From Zestomonas insulae (GTDB taxonomy: Bacteria > Pseudomonadota > Gammaproteobacteria > Pseudomonadales > Pseudomonadaceae), in NCBI RefSeq assembly GCF_016901015.1, contig NZ_JAFEUP010000001.1, positions 310,001 through 374,000 on the forward strand: a stretch of 64,000 nt of DNA. Direction: 5' to 3'. Position numbers and translations under genes: made by a program. Under the pieces are notes generated by a model, which ran no database searches, had not been told where the DNA came from, and saw only the letters and a list, made by a program, of their open reading frames with translations. Positions 11,280-20,094 of this stretch are shown here, in pieces (position 1 is the stretch's first letter; every line of letters starts with the position of its first letter).

Positions 11280-12164
11280 TTATTTCTTGGCTGCGAACAG
11301 CGCGTCCAGCTTCTGCTCGAAAGCGTGGTAGCCGATGCGGTCGTACAGCTCGGCACGGGTCTGCATCAGGTCGATGACTTCCTTCTGGTGGCCATCGCGG
11401 CGCACCGCGGTGTACACGGCCTCGGCAGCCTTGTTGGCGGCACGGAAGGCGGACAGCGGGTAGAGCTGGATCGCCACACCGACCGAGGCCAGTTCGTCAC
11501 GGGAGAACAGCGGGGTGGCGCCGAACTCGGTGATGTTGGCCAGGATCGGGACGTTCAGCTCCTTGACGAAGCGCGCGTAGGTCGGCAGGTCGTAGGCGGC
11601 TTCGGCGAAGATCGCATCGGCACCAGCCTCGACGTAGCGCTGGCAGCGCTCGATGGCGGCGTCCACGCCTTCGGCCTGGATGGCGTCGGTACGGGCGATC
11701 AGGAAGAAATTCGGGTCGGTCTTGGCATCGGCGGCCGCCTTGACGCGGTCGGCCATCTCCTCGGTGGAGACGATTTCCTTGCCCGGACGGTGACCGCAGC
11801 GCTTGGCGCCGACCTGGTCCTCGATGTGCGCAGCGGCGGCGCCGGCCTTGATCAGGTTCTTGACGGTACGCTCGATGTTGAACGCACTCGGGCCGAAGCC
11901 GGTATCGATGTCCACCAGCAGCGGCAGGTCGCAGACGTCGGTGATGCGGCGCACATCGGTGAGTACGTCATCCAGGGTATTGATACCCAGGTCCGGCAGG
12001 CCCAGCGAGCCGGCGGCAACACCGCCACCGGACAGGTAGATGGCCCGGAAGCCGGCACGCTTGGCCAGCAGCGCGTGGTTGGCATTGATCGCGCCAATCA
12101 CCTGCAGCGGGCTCTCTTCGGCGAGAGCATCGCGGAAACGCTGACCTGGGGTTTTCAAACTCAT
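11280..12164 (-). CDS. prpB: 2-methylisocitrate lyase
   Basis: 294 residues of the isocitrate lyase/PEP mutase barrel. It cleaves 2-methylisocitrate to pyruvate and succinate. The catalytic loop signature [10 protein letters not shown] (family KKCGH) and metal-binding DIDTGFG (DxDxG) are visible, as are [11 protein letters not shown] and the deaminating-type [10 protein letters not shown] strand. The start codon overlaps the prpR stop by four bases (ATGA), so regulator and first enzyme are translationally linked. Confidence 0.96.
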   Translation of the reverse strand: MSLKTPGQRFRDALAEESPLQVIGAINANHALLAKRAGFRAIYLSGGGVAAGSLGLPDLGINTLDDVLTDVRRITDVCDLPLLVDIDTGFGPSAFNIERTVKNLIKAGAAAAHIEDQVGAKRCGHRPGKEIVSTEEMADRVKAAADAKTDPNFFLIARTDAIQAEGVDAAIERCQRYVEAGADAIFAEAAYDLPTYARFVKELNVPILANITEFGATPLFSRDELASVGVAIQLYPLSAFRAANKAAEAVYTAVRRDGHQKEVIDLMQTRAELYDRIGYHAFEQKLDALFAAKK

Positions 12165-12880
12165 GACTCACCTCGTGGAATTGTCTGGGTGGGAGCACCA
12201 AGGTAGTGGCGCTCGACATTGCGCTTCGATGCCCCGATGTGACGGCGCATCAGCAACTCGGCCAGTTCGCCGTCTCGGTCGGCGATGGCATCGAGAATTC
12301 GGTGGTGCTCGGCGAACGCCTGACGTGGGCGGTTCGGCGTGGCGGAGAACTGCAGGCGATACATGCGCACCAACTGGTACATCTCGCCGCAGAGCATCTG
12401 GGTCAGCGTGCGGTTGCCACTGCCCTGGATGATTCGGTAGTGGAAGTCGAAGTCGCCTTCCTGCTGGTAGTAGCCGACGCCAGCCTTGAAGGCCTCGTCC
12501 TGCTCGTGCAGGTCGAGCAGGCGGCGCAGTTCGTCGATCTCTTCCGCGCTCATGCGCTCGGCGGCCAGGCGACAGGCCATGCCTTCCAGCGATTCGCGGA
12601 TTTCGTACAGTTCGACCAGCTCGGCCTGGCTCAGCGACACCACCCGCGCGCCAACGTGCGGCACGCGGACCAGCAGGCGCTGGCCTTCCAGACGGTGGAT
12701 CGCCTCGCGCAGCGGGCCGCGGCTGATGCCGTAGGTGCGCGCCAGCTCCGGCTCGGAAATCTTGCTGCCCGGGGCGATTTCGCCGCGCACGATGGCCGCC
12801 TGGATGCGCCGGAACACATGTTCCGAGAGCGTCTCGCCATCGTCGGGGGCCGTGACGGCCACTTCAGTTGCATCCAACAT
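12161..12880 (-). CDS. prpR: GntR-family (FadR subfamily) regulator of the prp operon
   Basis: 239 residues: an N-terminal winged helix ([42 protein letters not shown], residues ~19-60) with a C-terminal all-helical FCD ligand domain (His/Asp metal ligands likely in DFHYRIIQ and [11 protein letters not shown]). In Pseudomonas the 2-methylcitrate operon is headed by such a GntR protein rather than by the sigma-54 activator PrpR of enterics. It probably represses its own operon and responds to a pathway intermediate. Two TGTCGACA palindromes flank its promoter (see the regulatory feature). The gene symbol follows common usage and is not meant to imply homology with enteric PrpR. Confidence 0.9.
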   Translation of the reverse strand: MLDATEVAVTAPDDGETLSEHVFRRIQAAIVRGEIAPGSKISEPELARTYGISRGPLREAIHRLEGQRLLVRVPHVGARVVSLSQAELVELYEIRESLEGMACRLAAERMSAEEIDELRRLLDLHEQDEAFKAGVGYYQQEGDFDFHYRIIQGSGNRTLTQMLCGEMYQLVRMYRLQFSATPNRPRQAFAEHHRILDAIADRDGELAELLMRRHIGASKRNVERHYLGAPTQTIPRGES

Positions 12881-12881
12881 A

Positions 12882-12956
12882 TTGTCGACACACCATTGAA
12901 CTTATGGGCGGAAATCTAGCGACGCCACCCATCCATGTCAATTGATTGTCGACAAT
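12882..12956 (-). promoter_or_regulatory. prp operon promoter with two GntR-type operators
   Basis: On the minus strand TTGACA (12941-12936) and TAGATT (12918-12913) are separated by exactly 17 bp, a strong sigma-70 promoter. The perfect palindrome ATTGTCGACAAT (12945-12956) abuts the -35 upstream. A second TTGTCGACA (12882-12890) lies just before the prpR start codon, inside the leader. The centres are 64 bp apart, about six helical turns, suiting two dimers on one DNA face or a loop. Operator identity is inferred from palindromy and position. Confidence 0.8.
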
Positions 12957-13124
12957 CTGCTAATGCTAAAAAATTTTCACCGCCTTGACTGACTGCCACA
13001 AAGGACCATATGCGACCTGTCGCCGCAGAAAACCCGCATGCTAGAATGCCGCCGCCTGCATCGGCAGGGCGGCCAGGCCGCGCCTGCTAGACTTCACGCG
13101 TTTGTTCTGTACCTCACGGGATTT

Positions 13125-13661
13125 ATGAGACTCGAGCCCCTAGCCCTGCTGTTTTGCCTGCTCTTATTGCCCGGCCTGAGTCTCGCCGCCGACAAGACGG
13201 TCTATGGACTCAATGAATACGCGACGCTGGCCGAGCTCGACTTGCAAGTGGCCGCCAAACTCGACACCGGTGCGAAAACCGCGTCGCTGAGTGCCCGCGA
13301 CATCAAGCGCTTCAAGCGCGACGGCGAAACCTGGGTGCGCTTCTTCCTCGCCATCGACGACGCCCATGTGCACCCGATCGAACGGCCGCTGGCGCGTATC
13401 AGCAAGATCAAGCGGCGCTCCGGCGACTACAACGCCGAAGAGGAAAAGACCTACACGGCACGTCCGGTGATCGAGCTGGAGGTGTGCATGGGTTCGGCCT
13501 TGCGCAGCATCGAAGTGAACTTGACCGACCGCAGTGCCTTCCAATACCCACTTCTGATCGGCTCGGAAGCGCTCAAGCGCTTCGGTGCACTGGTCGATCC
13601 GAGCCTTAAATACGCAGCCGGCAAACCGGACTGCACTTCCGACGCAAACTCTGCAGAGTAA
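13125..13661 (+). CDS. Exported retropepsin-like protease (RimK/LysX-type 'zinc protease', PF05618-like)
   Basis: 178 residues with a clear signal peptide (MRLEPLALLFCLLLLPGLSLAA, cleavage near residue 22), so probably periplasmic. The mature part carries the retropepsin-like motif AKLDTGAKTASLSA (Asp47-Thr-Gly), with the paired strand VRFFLAIDD and the C-terminal hydrophobic YPLLIGSEAL block. The family is called 'ATP-dependent zinc protease' in databases, but the DTG motif argues for an aspartic peptidase. The more usual LHA after DTGA is LSA here. It is followed after 5 bases by the transglutaminase/7TM gene and then an ATP-grasp ligase. The start at 13125 is set by the signal peptide; the ribosome site is weak. 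Confidence 0.85.
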   Translation: MRLEPLALLFCLLLLPGLSLAADKTVYGLNEYATLAELDLQVAAKLDTGAKTASLSARDIKRFKRDGETWVRFFLAIDDAHVHPIERPLARISKIKRRSGDYNAEEEKTYTARPVIELEVCMGSALRSIEVNLTDRSAFQYPLLIGSEALKRFGALVDPSLKYAAGKPDCTSDANSAE

Positions 13662-13666
13662 TTTAC

Positions 13667-15193
13667 ATGCGCTCTCTCACCCTCCATCTGAAAGTCCTGA
13701 TCGGCGTGCTGGTAACGCTGGGCGTGCTGATCACGGCGTATCAGATCTTCATTGTCGGCATCCCGGTTACCGAGGATGAAACCGACGACCTGTGGAACAT
13801 CGACGCCAAGATCGAATTCCAGGCCAGCCCGAAGACCCCGGTGAAGGTGCAGATGTTCGTGCCGCCGCTCAGCCAGGACTACGTGAGCCTGAACGAGAGC
13901 TTCGTCTCCAATAACTACGGCGTGAGCATCAACCGCGCCGACGGCAACCGCAAAGTCACCTGGTCGGCACGCCGCGCCAGTGGCAACCAGACCCTCTACT
14001 ACCGCCTGGTGATGACCAAGCGTTACAGCGGTGAGAAGCCCAAGGTCAGCGGCCCGATCTTCCGCGACAGCATCGCCGTGGAAGGCCCGGAGAAGATCGC
14101 CGCAGAAGCATTGCTTGCGCCGATCCGCCAACACTCGGCGGACGTCGAGACGTTCATCAGCGAGACCATCAAGCGGGTCAACAACCTCAACGACGACAAC
14201 GTCAAGCTGCTGCTGGCTGGCGATGTGTCGACACCCAACAAGGCCAAGACCATCGAGCTGCTGCTGTCCATCGCCCACGTGCCGATGGAACGCGTACACA
14301 CCATCCGCCTGGTCGCCGACCAGGCGCAGAGCCCGGAGCTGTGGATGCGCAGCTTCAACGGCGAGAACTGGCTGTACTTCAACCCGGAAACCGGTGAGCA
14401 AGGCATGCCGGTCGACCGCCTGATCTGGTGGATCGGCGACCAGCCGCTGGTCAACATCGAGGGTGGCAAGAAGGCCCAGGTCAGCTTCAACCTGAACAAC
14501 AGCGAGATCAACGCGATCCGCCTGGCCAAGCTGACCGACGAGAACACCGACGCCGACTTCCTCGAGTACTCGCTGTACGGCCTGCCGCTGTCCACCCAGC
14601 AGACCTTCCAGATCATGATCATGATCCCGTTCGGCGTGCTGGTGATCCTGGTCCTGCGCAACCTGATTGGCCTGCAGACCCTCGGCACCTTCACCCCGGT
14701 GCTGATCGCCCTCGCCTTCCGGGAAACCGGACTGGAATGGGGTATCGGCCTGTTCACCGTGATCACCACGCTGGGCCTGTCGCTACGCTCCTACCTCGAA
14801 CACCTGAAGCTGCAGATGCTGCCGCGCCTGTCGGTGGTGCTGACCTTCGTGGTGGTGACCATCGCCGCGATCAGCCTGCTCAGCCACAAGCTCGGCTTCG
14901 AGAGTGGCCTGTCGGTCGCCCTGTTCCCGATGGTGATCCTGACCATGAGCATCGAGCGTCTGTCGATCACCTGGGAAGAGCGCGGTGCCGCCCATGCAAT
15001 GAAAGCGGCGATCGGCACGCTGTTCGCCGCCTCGCTGGCGCACCTGCTGATGAAAGTGCCGGAACTGGTGTACTTCGTGTTCACCTTCCCCGCCGTGCTG
15101 CTGATTCTGGTGGGCTTCATGCTGGCGATGGGTCGCTACCGCGGCTACCGCCTGACCGAGCTGTTCCGCTTCAAAGCCTTCCTGAAGGACTGA
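13667..15193 (+). CDS. Inactive transglutaminase-like protein fused to a 7TM domain
   Basis: 508 residues. One N-terminal membrane helix (residues ~8-30) is followed by a periplasmic region to about residue 260 matching the 'inactive transglutaminase' type (no catalytic Cys-His-Asp triad evident), then about seven membrane helices from near residue 315 to the end (IMIMIPFGVLVILVLRNLIG onward). The family is found next to RimK-like ATP-grasp ligases and retropepsin-like proteases in proteobacteria, as here. A role as membrane platform for a peptide or envelope amide ligation/processing system is inferred from neighbours. Spacing to both neighbours is 3-5 bases, so this is one operon. Confidence 0.85.
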   Translation: MRSLTLHLKVLIGVLVTLGVLITAYQIFIVGIPVTEDETDDLWNIDAKIEFQASPKTPVKVQMFVPPLSQDYVSLNESFVSNNYGVSINRADGNRKVTWSARRASGNQTLYYRLVMTKRYSGEKPKVSGPIFRDSIAVEGPEKIAAEALLAPIRQHSADVETFISETIKRVNNLNDDNVKLLLAGDVSTPNKAKTIELLLSIAHVPMERVHTIRLVADQAQSPELWMRSFNGENWLYFNPETGEQGMPVDRLIWWIGDQPLVNIEGGKKAQVSFNLNNSEINAIRLAKLTDENTDADFLEYSLYGLPLSTQQTFQIMIMIPFGVLVILVLRNLIGLQTLGTFTPVLIALAFRETGLEWGIGLFTVITTLGLSLRSYLEHLKLQMLPRLSVVLTFVVVTIAAISLLSHKLGFESGLSVALFPMVILTMSIERLSITWEERGAAHAMKAAIGTLFAASLAHLLMKVPELVYFVFTFPAVLLILVGFMLAMGRYRGYRLTELFRFKAFLKD

Positions 15194-15196
15194 GCC

Positions 15197-16183
15197 ATGT
15201 TCGGCCTGATCAAGCGATGGAAAGCCCTCGAAGCCAAAGGCATCATGGGCATCAACCGGCGTAACGCGGACTACGTGCTGAAGTACAACGAACGGCATCT
15301 GTACCCGATCGTCGACGACAAGATCATCACCAAGCACAAGGCCATCGAGGCCGGCATCCATGTGCCGGAGCTGTACGGGATCATCGAGACCGAGAAGGAA
15401 ATCGACAAGCTCGGCGAGATCATCGGCGAGCGTAACGACTTCGTGATCAAGCCGGCGCAGGGCGCCGGCGGCGACGGCATCCTGGTGATCGCCGACCGCT
15501 TCGAGGACCGCTACAAGACGGTGTCCGGCAAGATCGTTAGCCACGAGGAAATCGAGCACCAGATTTCCAGCATCCTCACCGGTCTCTACTCGCTCGGCGG
15601 CCACCGCGACCGCGCGCTGATCGAGTACCGCGTGACCCCGGACCAGATCTTCAAGAGCATCAGCTACGAAGGTGTGCCGGACATTCGCATCATCGTGCTC
15701 AAGGGCTACCCGGTGATGGCCATGCTGCGCCTGCCGACCCGCCAGTCGAACGGCAAGGCCAACCTGCACCAGGGCGCCATCGGTGTCGGGGTCGACCTGG
15801 CCACCGGCGTGACCCTGAAAGGTACCTGGCTGAACAACAAGATCAGCAAGCACCCGGACACCGCCAACGCGGTGGATGGCGTGCAGTTGCCGAACTGGGA
15901 CGGCTTCATGAAGCTCGCAGCCGGCTGCTACGAGCTGTGCGGCCTCGGCTACATCGGTGTCGACATGGTCCTCGACCAGGACAAGGGCCCCCTGATCCTC
16001 GAACTCAACGCTCGTCCCGGCCTGAACATCCAGATCGCCAACGACTGCGGCCTGACCAAGCGTGCGCACGCCATCGAGGCGCGGCTCGCCGAGATGGAAG
16101 CCAAGGGCGTGGTGGAACCCCCGGAAGAGCGCGTGCGCTTCTCCCAGGGCCTGTTCGGCCACGTGCTGCAGGCGCAAGTCTGA
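15197..16183 (+). CDS. Alpha-L-glutamate ligase-like ATP-grasp protein
   Basis: 328 residues of the ATP-grasp fold related to RimK. ATP-binding elements: FVIKPAQGAGGDGILVI (glycine-rich loop, residues ~85-97) and the metal-binding LILELNARPGLNIQIAN near residue 270. No signal peptide, so cytoplasmic. RimK-type enzymes add glutamate or another amino acid to a carboxylate of a protein or peptide; the acceptor here is unknown. As last gene of the operon it would supply the ligase to the exported protease and membrane partner encoded upstream. A terminator follows at once. Confidence 0.88.
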   Translation: MFGLIKRWKALEAKGIMGINRRNADYVLKYNERHLYPIVDDKIITKHKAIEAGIHVPELYGIIETEKEIDKLGEIIGERNDFVIKPAQGAGGDGILVIADRFEDRYKTVSGKIVSHEEIEHQISSILTGLYSLGGHRDRALIEYRVTPDQIFKSISYEGVPDIRIIVLKGYPVMAMLRLPTRQSNGKANLHQGAIGVGVDLATGVTLKGTWLNNKISKHPDTANAVDGVQLPNWDGFMKLAAGCYELCGLGYIGVDMVLDQDKGPLILELNARPGLNIQIANDCGLTKRAHAIEARLAEMEAKGVVEPPEERVRFSQGLFGHVLQAQV

Positions 16184-16200
16184 GTTCCAACGCGTAATGC

Positions 16201-16228
16201 AAAAGCCCGGCTCGATGCCGGGCTTTTT
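16201..16228. terminator. Bidirectional Rho-independent terminator
   Basis: AAAAGCCCGGC-TCGAT-GCCGGGCTTTTT: a GC stem flanked by A-run and T-run, 18 bases after the ATP-grasp stop and 25 bases from the end of the convergent fil-like operon. It can serve both. Confidence 0.9.
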
Positions 16229-16252
16229 GTTGCGCCTGTGCGATCTCGGGCG

Positions 16253-17419
16253 CTAGCGCACCACCGCCAGCTCGAAACCGCCCTCGTCGGCATGCGCATG
16301 CTGCTGCATGCCCGCCTCGTCCACCGCCAGCTTCTGCAGCGGGCGTTTGTAAGGCTTATTGTCCAGCGTGCGCAGGTTGCGGTCCTCGTCGGTGGTCAGC
16401 AGCAGCACGTAGCGCTCGCCGACCTCGGCCTTGACCGGCACCGTGCCCTCGATGAAGGCGTAGCGGTACCAGGTCTCGCCGTGCAGCTGATAGACCGCGT
16501 CGCTGACCAGCCGGGTCGGCCGCTTGGCCTCGTCGAGGAACAGCAGCGACGGATAGACCAGGCCCTTGTTGGCGAAGCTGCGCACTCGCAGGCCGTAGGT
16601 GCTGTGCGAACGCGGCAGCTTCAGCGCGGCGTAGTAGCTGCGACCCATGGGGAAATCCAGGCTCGGCGAGAAGCGATTGAGCTCCTCGTAGCGCGGCTCG
16701 GCGGCCGACAACTCGGTGAAGGCATCGTCGGCCAGTTGCACGCAGCAGTGATTGATCAGGTCCTGATAGAGGCCCTCGCCCGCCGCCTTGCTGCCGGCCA
16801 GCAGCGCCTGCATGGCCGCAGTCGGCTGGCCGTCCAGCGAGGGCAGACGCGGCTTGTCGTTGGCGAATTGGACCTGGCGACCCTCGGTGTACTTGACCGG
16901 CTGGCTGCCCGACTCGCGGCGCGCCTGCGGAACGACGCTGGAGTTGCGCATCCGGCCTTGCTCGTCGACCCAGGTGTAGTACGGGTTGTCCTGACCAGGG
17001 CGCACGTAGCCGCGGCCTTCCAGCACATCGGCATCGATGTACTCGCCGGAACGCTCGCCATTTGGCAGCAGTTGGTCGCGCTGCCCAGCCAACTGCTGGT
17101 CGCCGGCGTAGAAGCTGTTCTGCAGATTGCCGCTGGCATCCACCCAGGTGAAGTAGCGCCGCTTGCTCTCGCCGCTGGTCTTCTCGCCCGGCCACTGCGC
17201 CGCTTTGGCGTCCTGCTGCCGGGCCTGGTCGCCGAGGCTGATGCGCCGCGCGGCCTGGCGCTGCTGCTCGCTGTAGTGACTGTCGATGAAGGTGTTGTGC
17301 ACCGCGCCCTGGTCGTCGACCCAGGTCAAGTAACGCCCCTGGGTGGCTGGCGCGGACAGCGGCAGCACGCCGCACAGCAGCGGTAGCAGGAGGTGACGGG
17401 CAGACGCGATGATCGGCAT
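16253..17419 (-). CDS. FilE-like exported protein with WVD repeats and MalM-like C-terminus
   Basis: 388 residues; the N-terminus MPIIASARHLLLPLLCGVLPLSAPA is a signal peptide, so exported. The N-terminal half holds three spaced copies of a short motif: YLTWVDDQG (30-38), YFTWVDASG (89-97) and YYTWVDEQG (147-155), each followed by a hydrophilic ..NS/NT.. step. These recall DUF4124-type WVD motifs. The C-terminal half (from about residue 215) resembles the maltose-operon periplasmic MalM family (FPMGRSYYAALKLPRS, LRVRSFANKG). By position it is the last gene of the cluster, as FilE in Acinetobacter fil operons. Biochemical function unknown. Confidence 0.7.
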   Translation of the reverse strand: MPIIASARHLLLPLLCGVLPLSAPATQGRYLTWVDDQGAVHNTFIDSHYSEQQRQAARRISLGDQARQQDAKAAQWPGEKTSGESKRRYFTWVDASGNLQNSFYAGDQQLAGQRDQLLPNGERSGEYIDADVLEGRGYVRPGQDNPYYTWVDEQGRMRNSSVVPQARRESGSQPVKYTEGRQVQFANDKPRLPSLDGQPTAAMQALLAGSKAAGEGLYQDLINHCCVQLADDAFTELSAAEPRYEELNRFSPSLDFPMGRSYYAALKLPRSHSTYGLRVRSFANKGLVYPSLLFLDEAKRPTRLVSDAVYQLHGETWYRYAFIEGTVPVKAEVGERYVLLLTTDEDRNLRTLDNKPYKRPLQKLAVDEAGMQQHAHADEGGFELAVVR

Positions 17420-17429
17420 GGCGGCGGGC

Positions 17430-19022
17430 TCAGAAAGTCGTCTGGTAGGTCAGCGCGAGGATGTACGCCTTGACGCTGGTTTCCACGTCCAGGTCGGCAT
17501 AGGGGTTGTACACCATGCTGTCGATGTCCGAACAGTTGAGGTTACAGCTCGAGCGCGCCGGGATGCTCTGCTTGCTGGTCAGGTAGTTGAAGCCAAGGTC
17601 GATCAGCGTGTCCTTGTCCCATCGATAGCCGATGCCCAGCCCATACAGCTTGGCGTCGCCGAGCGGCGCCAGCACGTCGGCCTTGTTGCCGGGAATCGCC
17701 GAGGGCCGCGGCTCGAAACCGGCGCGCAGGCTCAGGCGGTCGTTGACGTCGTACTGCACGCCGACCGCCCAGCTCCACACCGACTCGTAGTCGCGGTCGA
17801 GGGTGATGGTGGTCGCCGTGGCGTTGTCCGGGGAGAACAGGCTGGCGATCTTCAGCACGTCGAGCGGCCGGTCGAACTCCAGCTTGAATTCCTTCCAGGC
17901 CGCGTAGTCGGTCCACTTGACGTCGAAGTTGACCTGCCAGCGCGACGCCGGACGCAGCTTGATGCCGGTGGAGAAATGCGCCGGATAGGTCAGGTCCATG
18001 GAGACGTTGCCGGCCTCCTCGTCGAACACCCCGTCCGGGGTGATGCTGCTGAAGATCGCGCCGATCAGCGAGCTGTCCAGGCCCTGCCAGAAGCCCTGCC
18101 AGTCGCTCGAGTAGTCGATACGGTACTTGCCCTGCAGGTGCATCTTCGCCTCGCTCTGGTACACCGCGCCCCAGGCGAACCAGTCCACCGGCTCCCAGAG
18201 GAAGCCGACGTTCCAGGTCGGCGACAGCGACTGCTGCATGTCGATGTCGAGGTTGGCGATGTCGGTGAACGGGCCGAGGTCACCGCCGCAGATGTTCAGC
18301 AGAATCTCGAACGGGTTGCCGTCAATGGTGCACAGCGCGTCCTGCGCCATGCCGGTGAAGCCGGTGAGCACGCCGGGCGCGCGGAAGTCCTGATTGAGCG
18401 CCACGGCCTGGTGCGAGAAACCGATCGACAGGCCGACCGACAGTTCGTCGTTGACCTGATAGCCGAGCGACGGCGAGAAGTAGGTGATGCGCTGCAGCAC
18501 CACTTCCTTGCCCTGGTAGCGCGCCGGATCGTTGTCACCGCGCGAGTAGCCGAGCGCCTGCGGCGCGTAGACGTCGGTGGCGAAGGTGAACTTGGAGCCC
18601 GGCGGGTTGATCGACAACCCGGCCAGCGGGGCGAACAGCAGCGGCACCTCGGTGGCGCCACCGAGGCCCGGCAGGTACATGGCCGCGGCGGTGGTGCGGC
18701 TGGAGCGGTTGGCGATCGGGTCGTCGTCGAGACCGAGGAAGTTGCTGCCGTAGTCGGGTGGCGCGTCGAAGTCGGCGCGGATGTCCATCACCCCGGTGAG
18801 AAACTTGACCATGGTCTGCCGACCCTTGAGCTTGGTCAGCGCCGCCGGGTTGTAGTGCACCGCATCGATACCGCTGTAATCGGCGGTGATGGCATTGCCC
18901 ATGGCCATCGCCTTGGGGTTGCCGATGGTCAGGTTCTGCGCCATCTGCGCCTGGCTGAAGCCGCTCCAGAGCACAGCCGCCCCGGCAACCGCCCGTGCGA
19001 GCGGCGAAATTCGCATCGTCAT
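17430..19022 (-). CDS. OmpP1/FadL-family outer membrane transporter (FilD-like)
   Basis: 530 residues with signal peptide (to about AVLWSGFSQA). The mature N-terminus shows the FadL signature (NLTIGNPKAMAMGNAITADYSGIDAVHYNPAAL), a hatch-like region followed by beta-barrel strands ending in aromatic YILALTYQTTF with terminal Phe. FadL proteins pass hydrophobic molecules such as fatty acids across the outer membrane. At 530 residues it is longer than E. coli FadL (about 445), with extra loop sequence containing several Cys (ALCTIDG, LLNICGGD, SCNLNCSD). It lies 10 bases from filE and 19 from filC, so it is in the same transcript. A second ATG two codons in is an alternative start. Confidence 0.85.
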   Translation of the reverse strand: MTMRISPLARAVAGAAVLWSGFSQAQMAQNLTIGNPKAMAMGNAITADYSGIDAVHYNPAALTKLKGRQTMVKFLTGVMDIRADFDAPPDYGSNFLGLDDDPIANRSSRTTAAAMYLPGLGGATEVPLLFAPLAGLSINPPGSKFTFATDVYAPQALGYSRGDNDPARYQGKEVVLQRITYFSPSLGYQVNDELSVGLSIGFSHQAVALNQDFRAPGVLTGFTGMAQDALCTIDGNPFEILLNICGGDLGPFTDIANLDIDMQQSLSPTWNVGFLWEPVDWFAWGAVYQSEAKMHLQGKYRIDYSSDWQGFWQGLDSSLIGAIFSSITPDGVFDEEAGNVSMDLTYPAHFSTGIKLRPASRWQVNFDVKWTDYAAWKEFKLEFDRPLDVLKIASLFSPDNATATTITLDRDYESVWSWAVGVQYDVNDRLSLRAGFEPRPSAIPGNKADVLAPLGDAKLYGLGIGYRWDKDTLIDLGFNYLTSKQSIPARSSCNLNCSDIDSMVYNPYADLDVETSVKAYILALTYQTTF

Positions 19023-19041
19023 GAGGTCGTCCGCTGGTGGC

Positions 19042-20046
19042 TTACTGGGCTTTCAGGCCTTTGATATCGAGGGGCATCGACAGCCCCAGGAGGACGTCCG
19101 GCGAATCCTCGGTCATGCCGAAGCCCGCGTTGACGTTGACGATGTAGTCGGGCGAAGTCCGCAGCCCCAGCGAGAAGTTCATGATCGCGCTGGTCTGCTC
19201 GGTGCCCTCGAAACTGGCGTCGGCGAAGGTGTAGTCCGGCTTGTCGTTGTAGGACATCTGGTAGGACGTCGACAGCGACACGTCGTACGACAGCGCATAG
19301 GCGAAGCCCATACTGAAGTTGTACGCCGAGCCCGGGTCGACCTTGTTCAGCTCACGCCCGCCGCGCACCTGGTGGATGCCGGAAACCGGCACGTTGTAGG
19401 TGTATCCGAGCGAGCCGAACAGCACCACCGGGTCGACCACGTAGGACACATTGAGCCCGCCGCCGACGCTGTAGAAACCGCTGCCGGTCGCCAGGTCCTT
19501 GTCGTTGTTGATGTCGTAGGGGCTGGTGCCGGTCGGCAGGCCGAGCGTGGCGTACAGGGTGTAGACCGGCTTGCCGCGCAGCGACGACCAGGGCTGCCAG
19601 CGCAGGCTCGCGGAGATGTCACCGAGGCTGTAGACGTCGATCTCGCGCTCGGTGTCGTACTTGGCCACCAGCGGCAGGCGCATGCTGAAGGTCAGGTTGT
19701 CCCACACGCCGTAGTCGAAGGTGAACGAGTTGGTGAAGGTGTGCTGCGCCTCGGACTGCGCCACCACGCTGAACACGTTGTTGCCGGTGCGCACGGTCTG
19801 GATCTGCGTGTCGCGCAGCAGCGAATAGTCGAAGCCGTAGGTGAGCGTGCGCTCGCCCTTCTTCAGCAGGGTGTAGCTCTTCTCCGAGGCCTGGAACACC
19901 TGCTCCAGCGCCTTGGCGCTGTCGGCGTCATCGTCCTTCTTGCTCAACGCCTCGCGCGCATCGTCCACCGATGGCTCGTCGGCCCACACCGGTTCGATAA
20001 CCGTCAGCGCCAGCATGGCAAGCCACGCATACCCCTTAACACCCAT
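19042..20046 (-). CDS. Exported beta-barrel 'transporter' (FilC-like)
   Basis: 334 residues with a signal peptide (MGVKGYAWLAMLALTVIEPVWA). A short charged helical stretch (DDAREALSKKDDDADSAKALEQVFQASEKSYTLL region, ~27-60) precedes repeated amphipathic strands ending ...LLGLSMPLDIKGLKAQ, as in outer-membrane meta-pathway/phenol-type barrels (PF13557-like). The combination with FilA, C39 peptidase and FadL-type neighbours is that of fil operons. Probably an outer-membrane barrel for release of a cluster product; the role is inferred. Confidence 0.7.
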   Translation of the reverse strand: MGVKGYAWLAMLALTVIEPVWADEPSVDDAREALSKKDDDADSAKALEQVFQASEKSYTLLKKGERTLTYGFDYSLLRDTQIQTVRTGNNVFSVVAQSEAQHTFTNSFTFDYGVWDNLTFSMRLPLVAKYDTEREIDVYSLGDISASLRWQPWSSLRGKPVYTLYATLGLPTGTSPYDINNDKDLATGSGFYSVGGGLNVSYVVDPVVLFGSLGYTYNVPVSGIHQVRGGRELNKVDPGSAYNFSMGFAYALSYDVSLSTSYQMSYNDKPDYTFADASFEGTEQTSAIMNFSLGLRTSPDYIVNVNAGFGMTEDSPDVLLGLSMPLDIKGLKAQ

Positions 20047-20094
20047 GACGCTATCCCCATTGGCTTCTTGTTATATGGGTTGGTTGCCGTACCA

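Noticed and set aside
13667..15193. Active transglutaminase
   Set aside because: No Cys-His-Asp triad found in the periplasmic region; matches the inactive 7TM-linked type.
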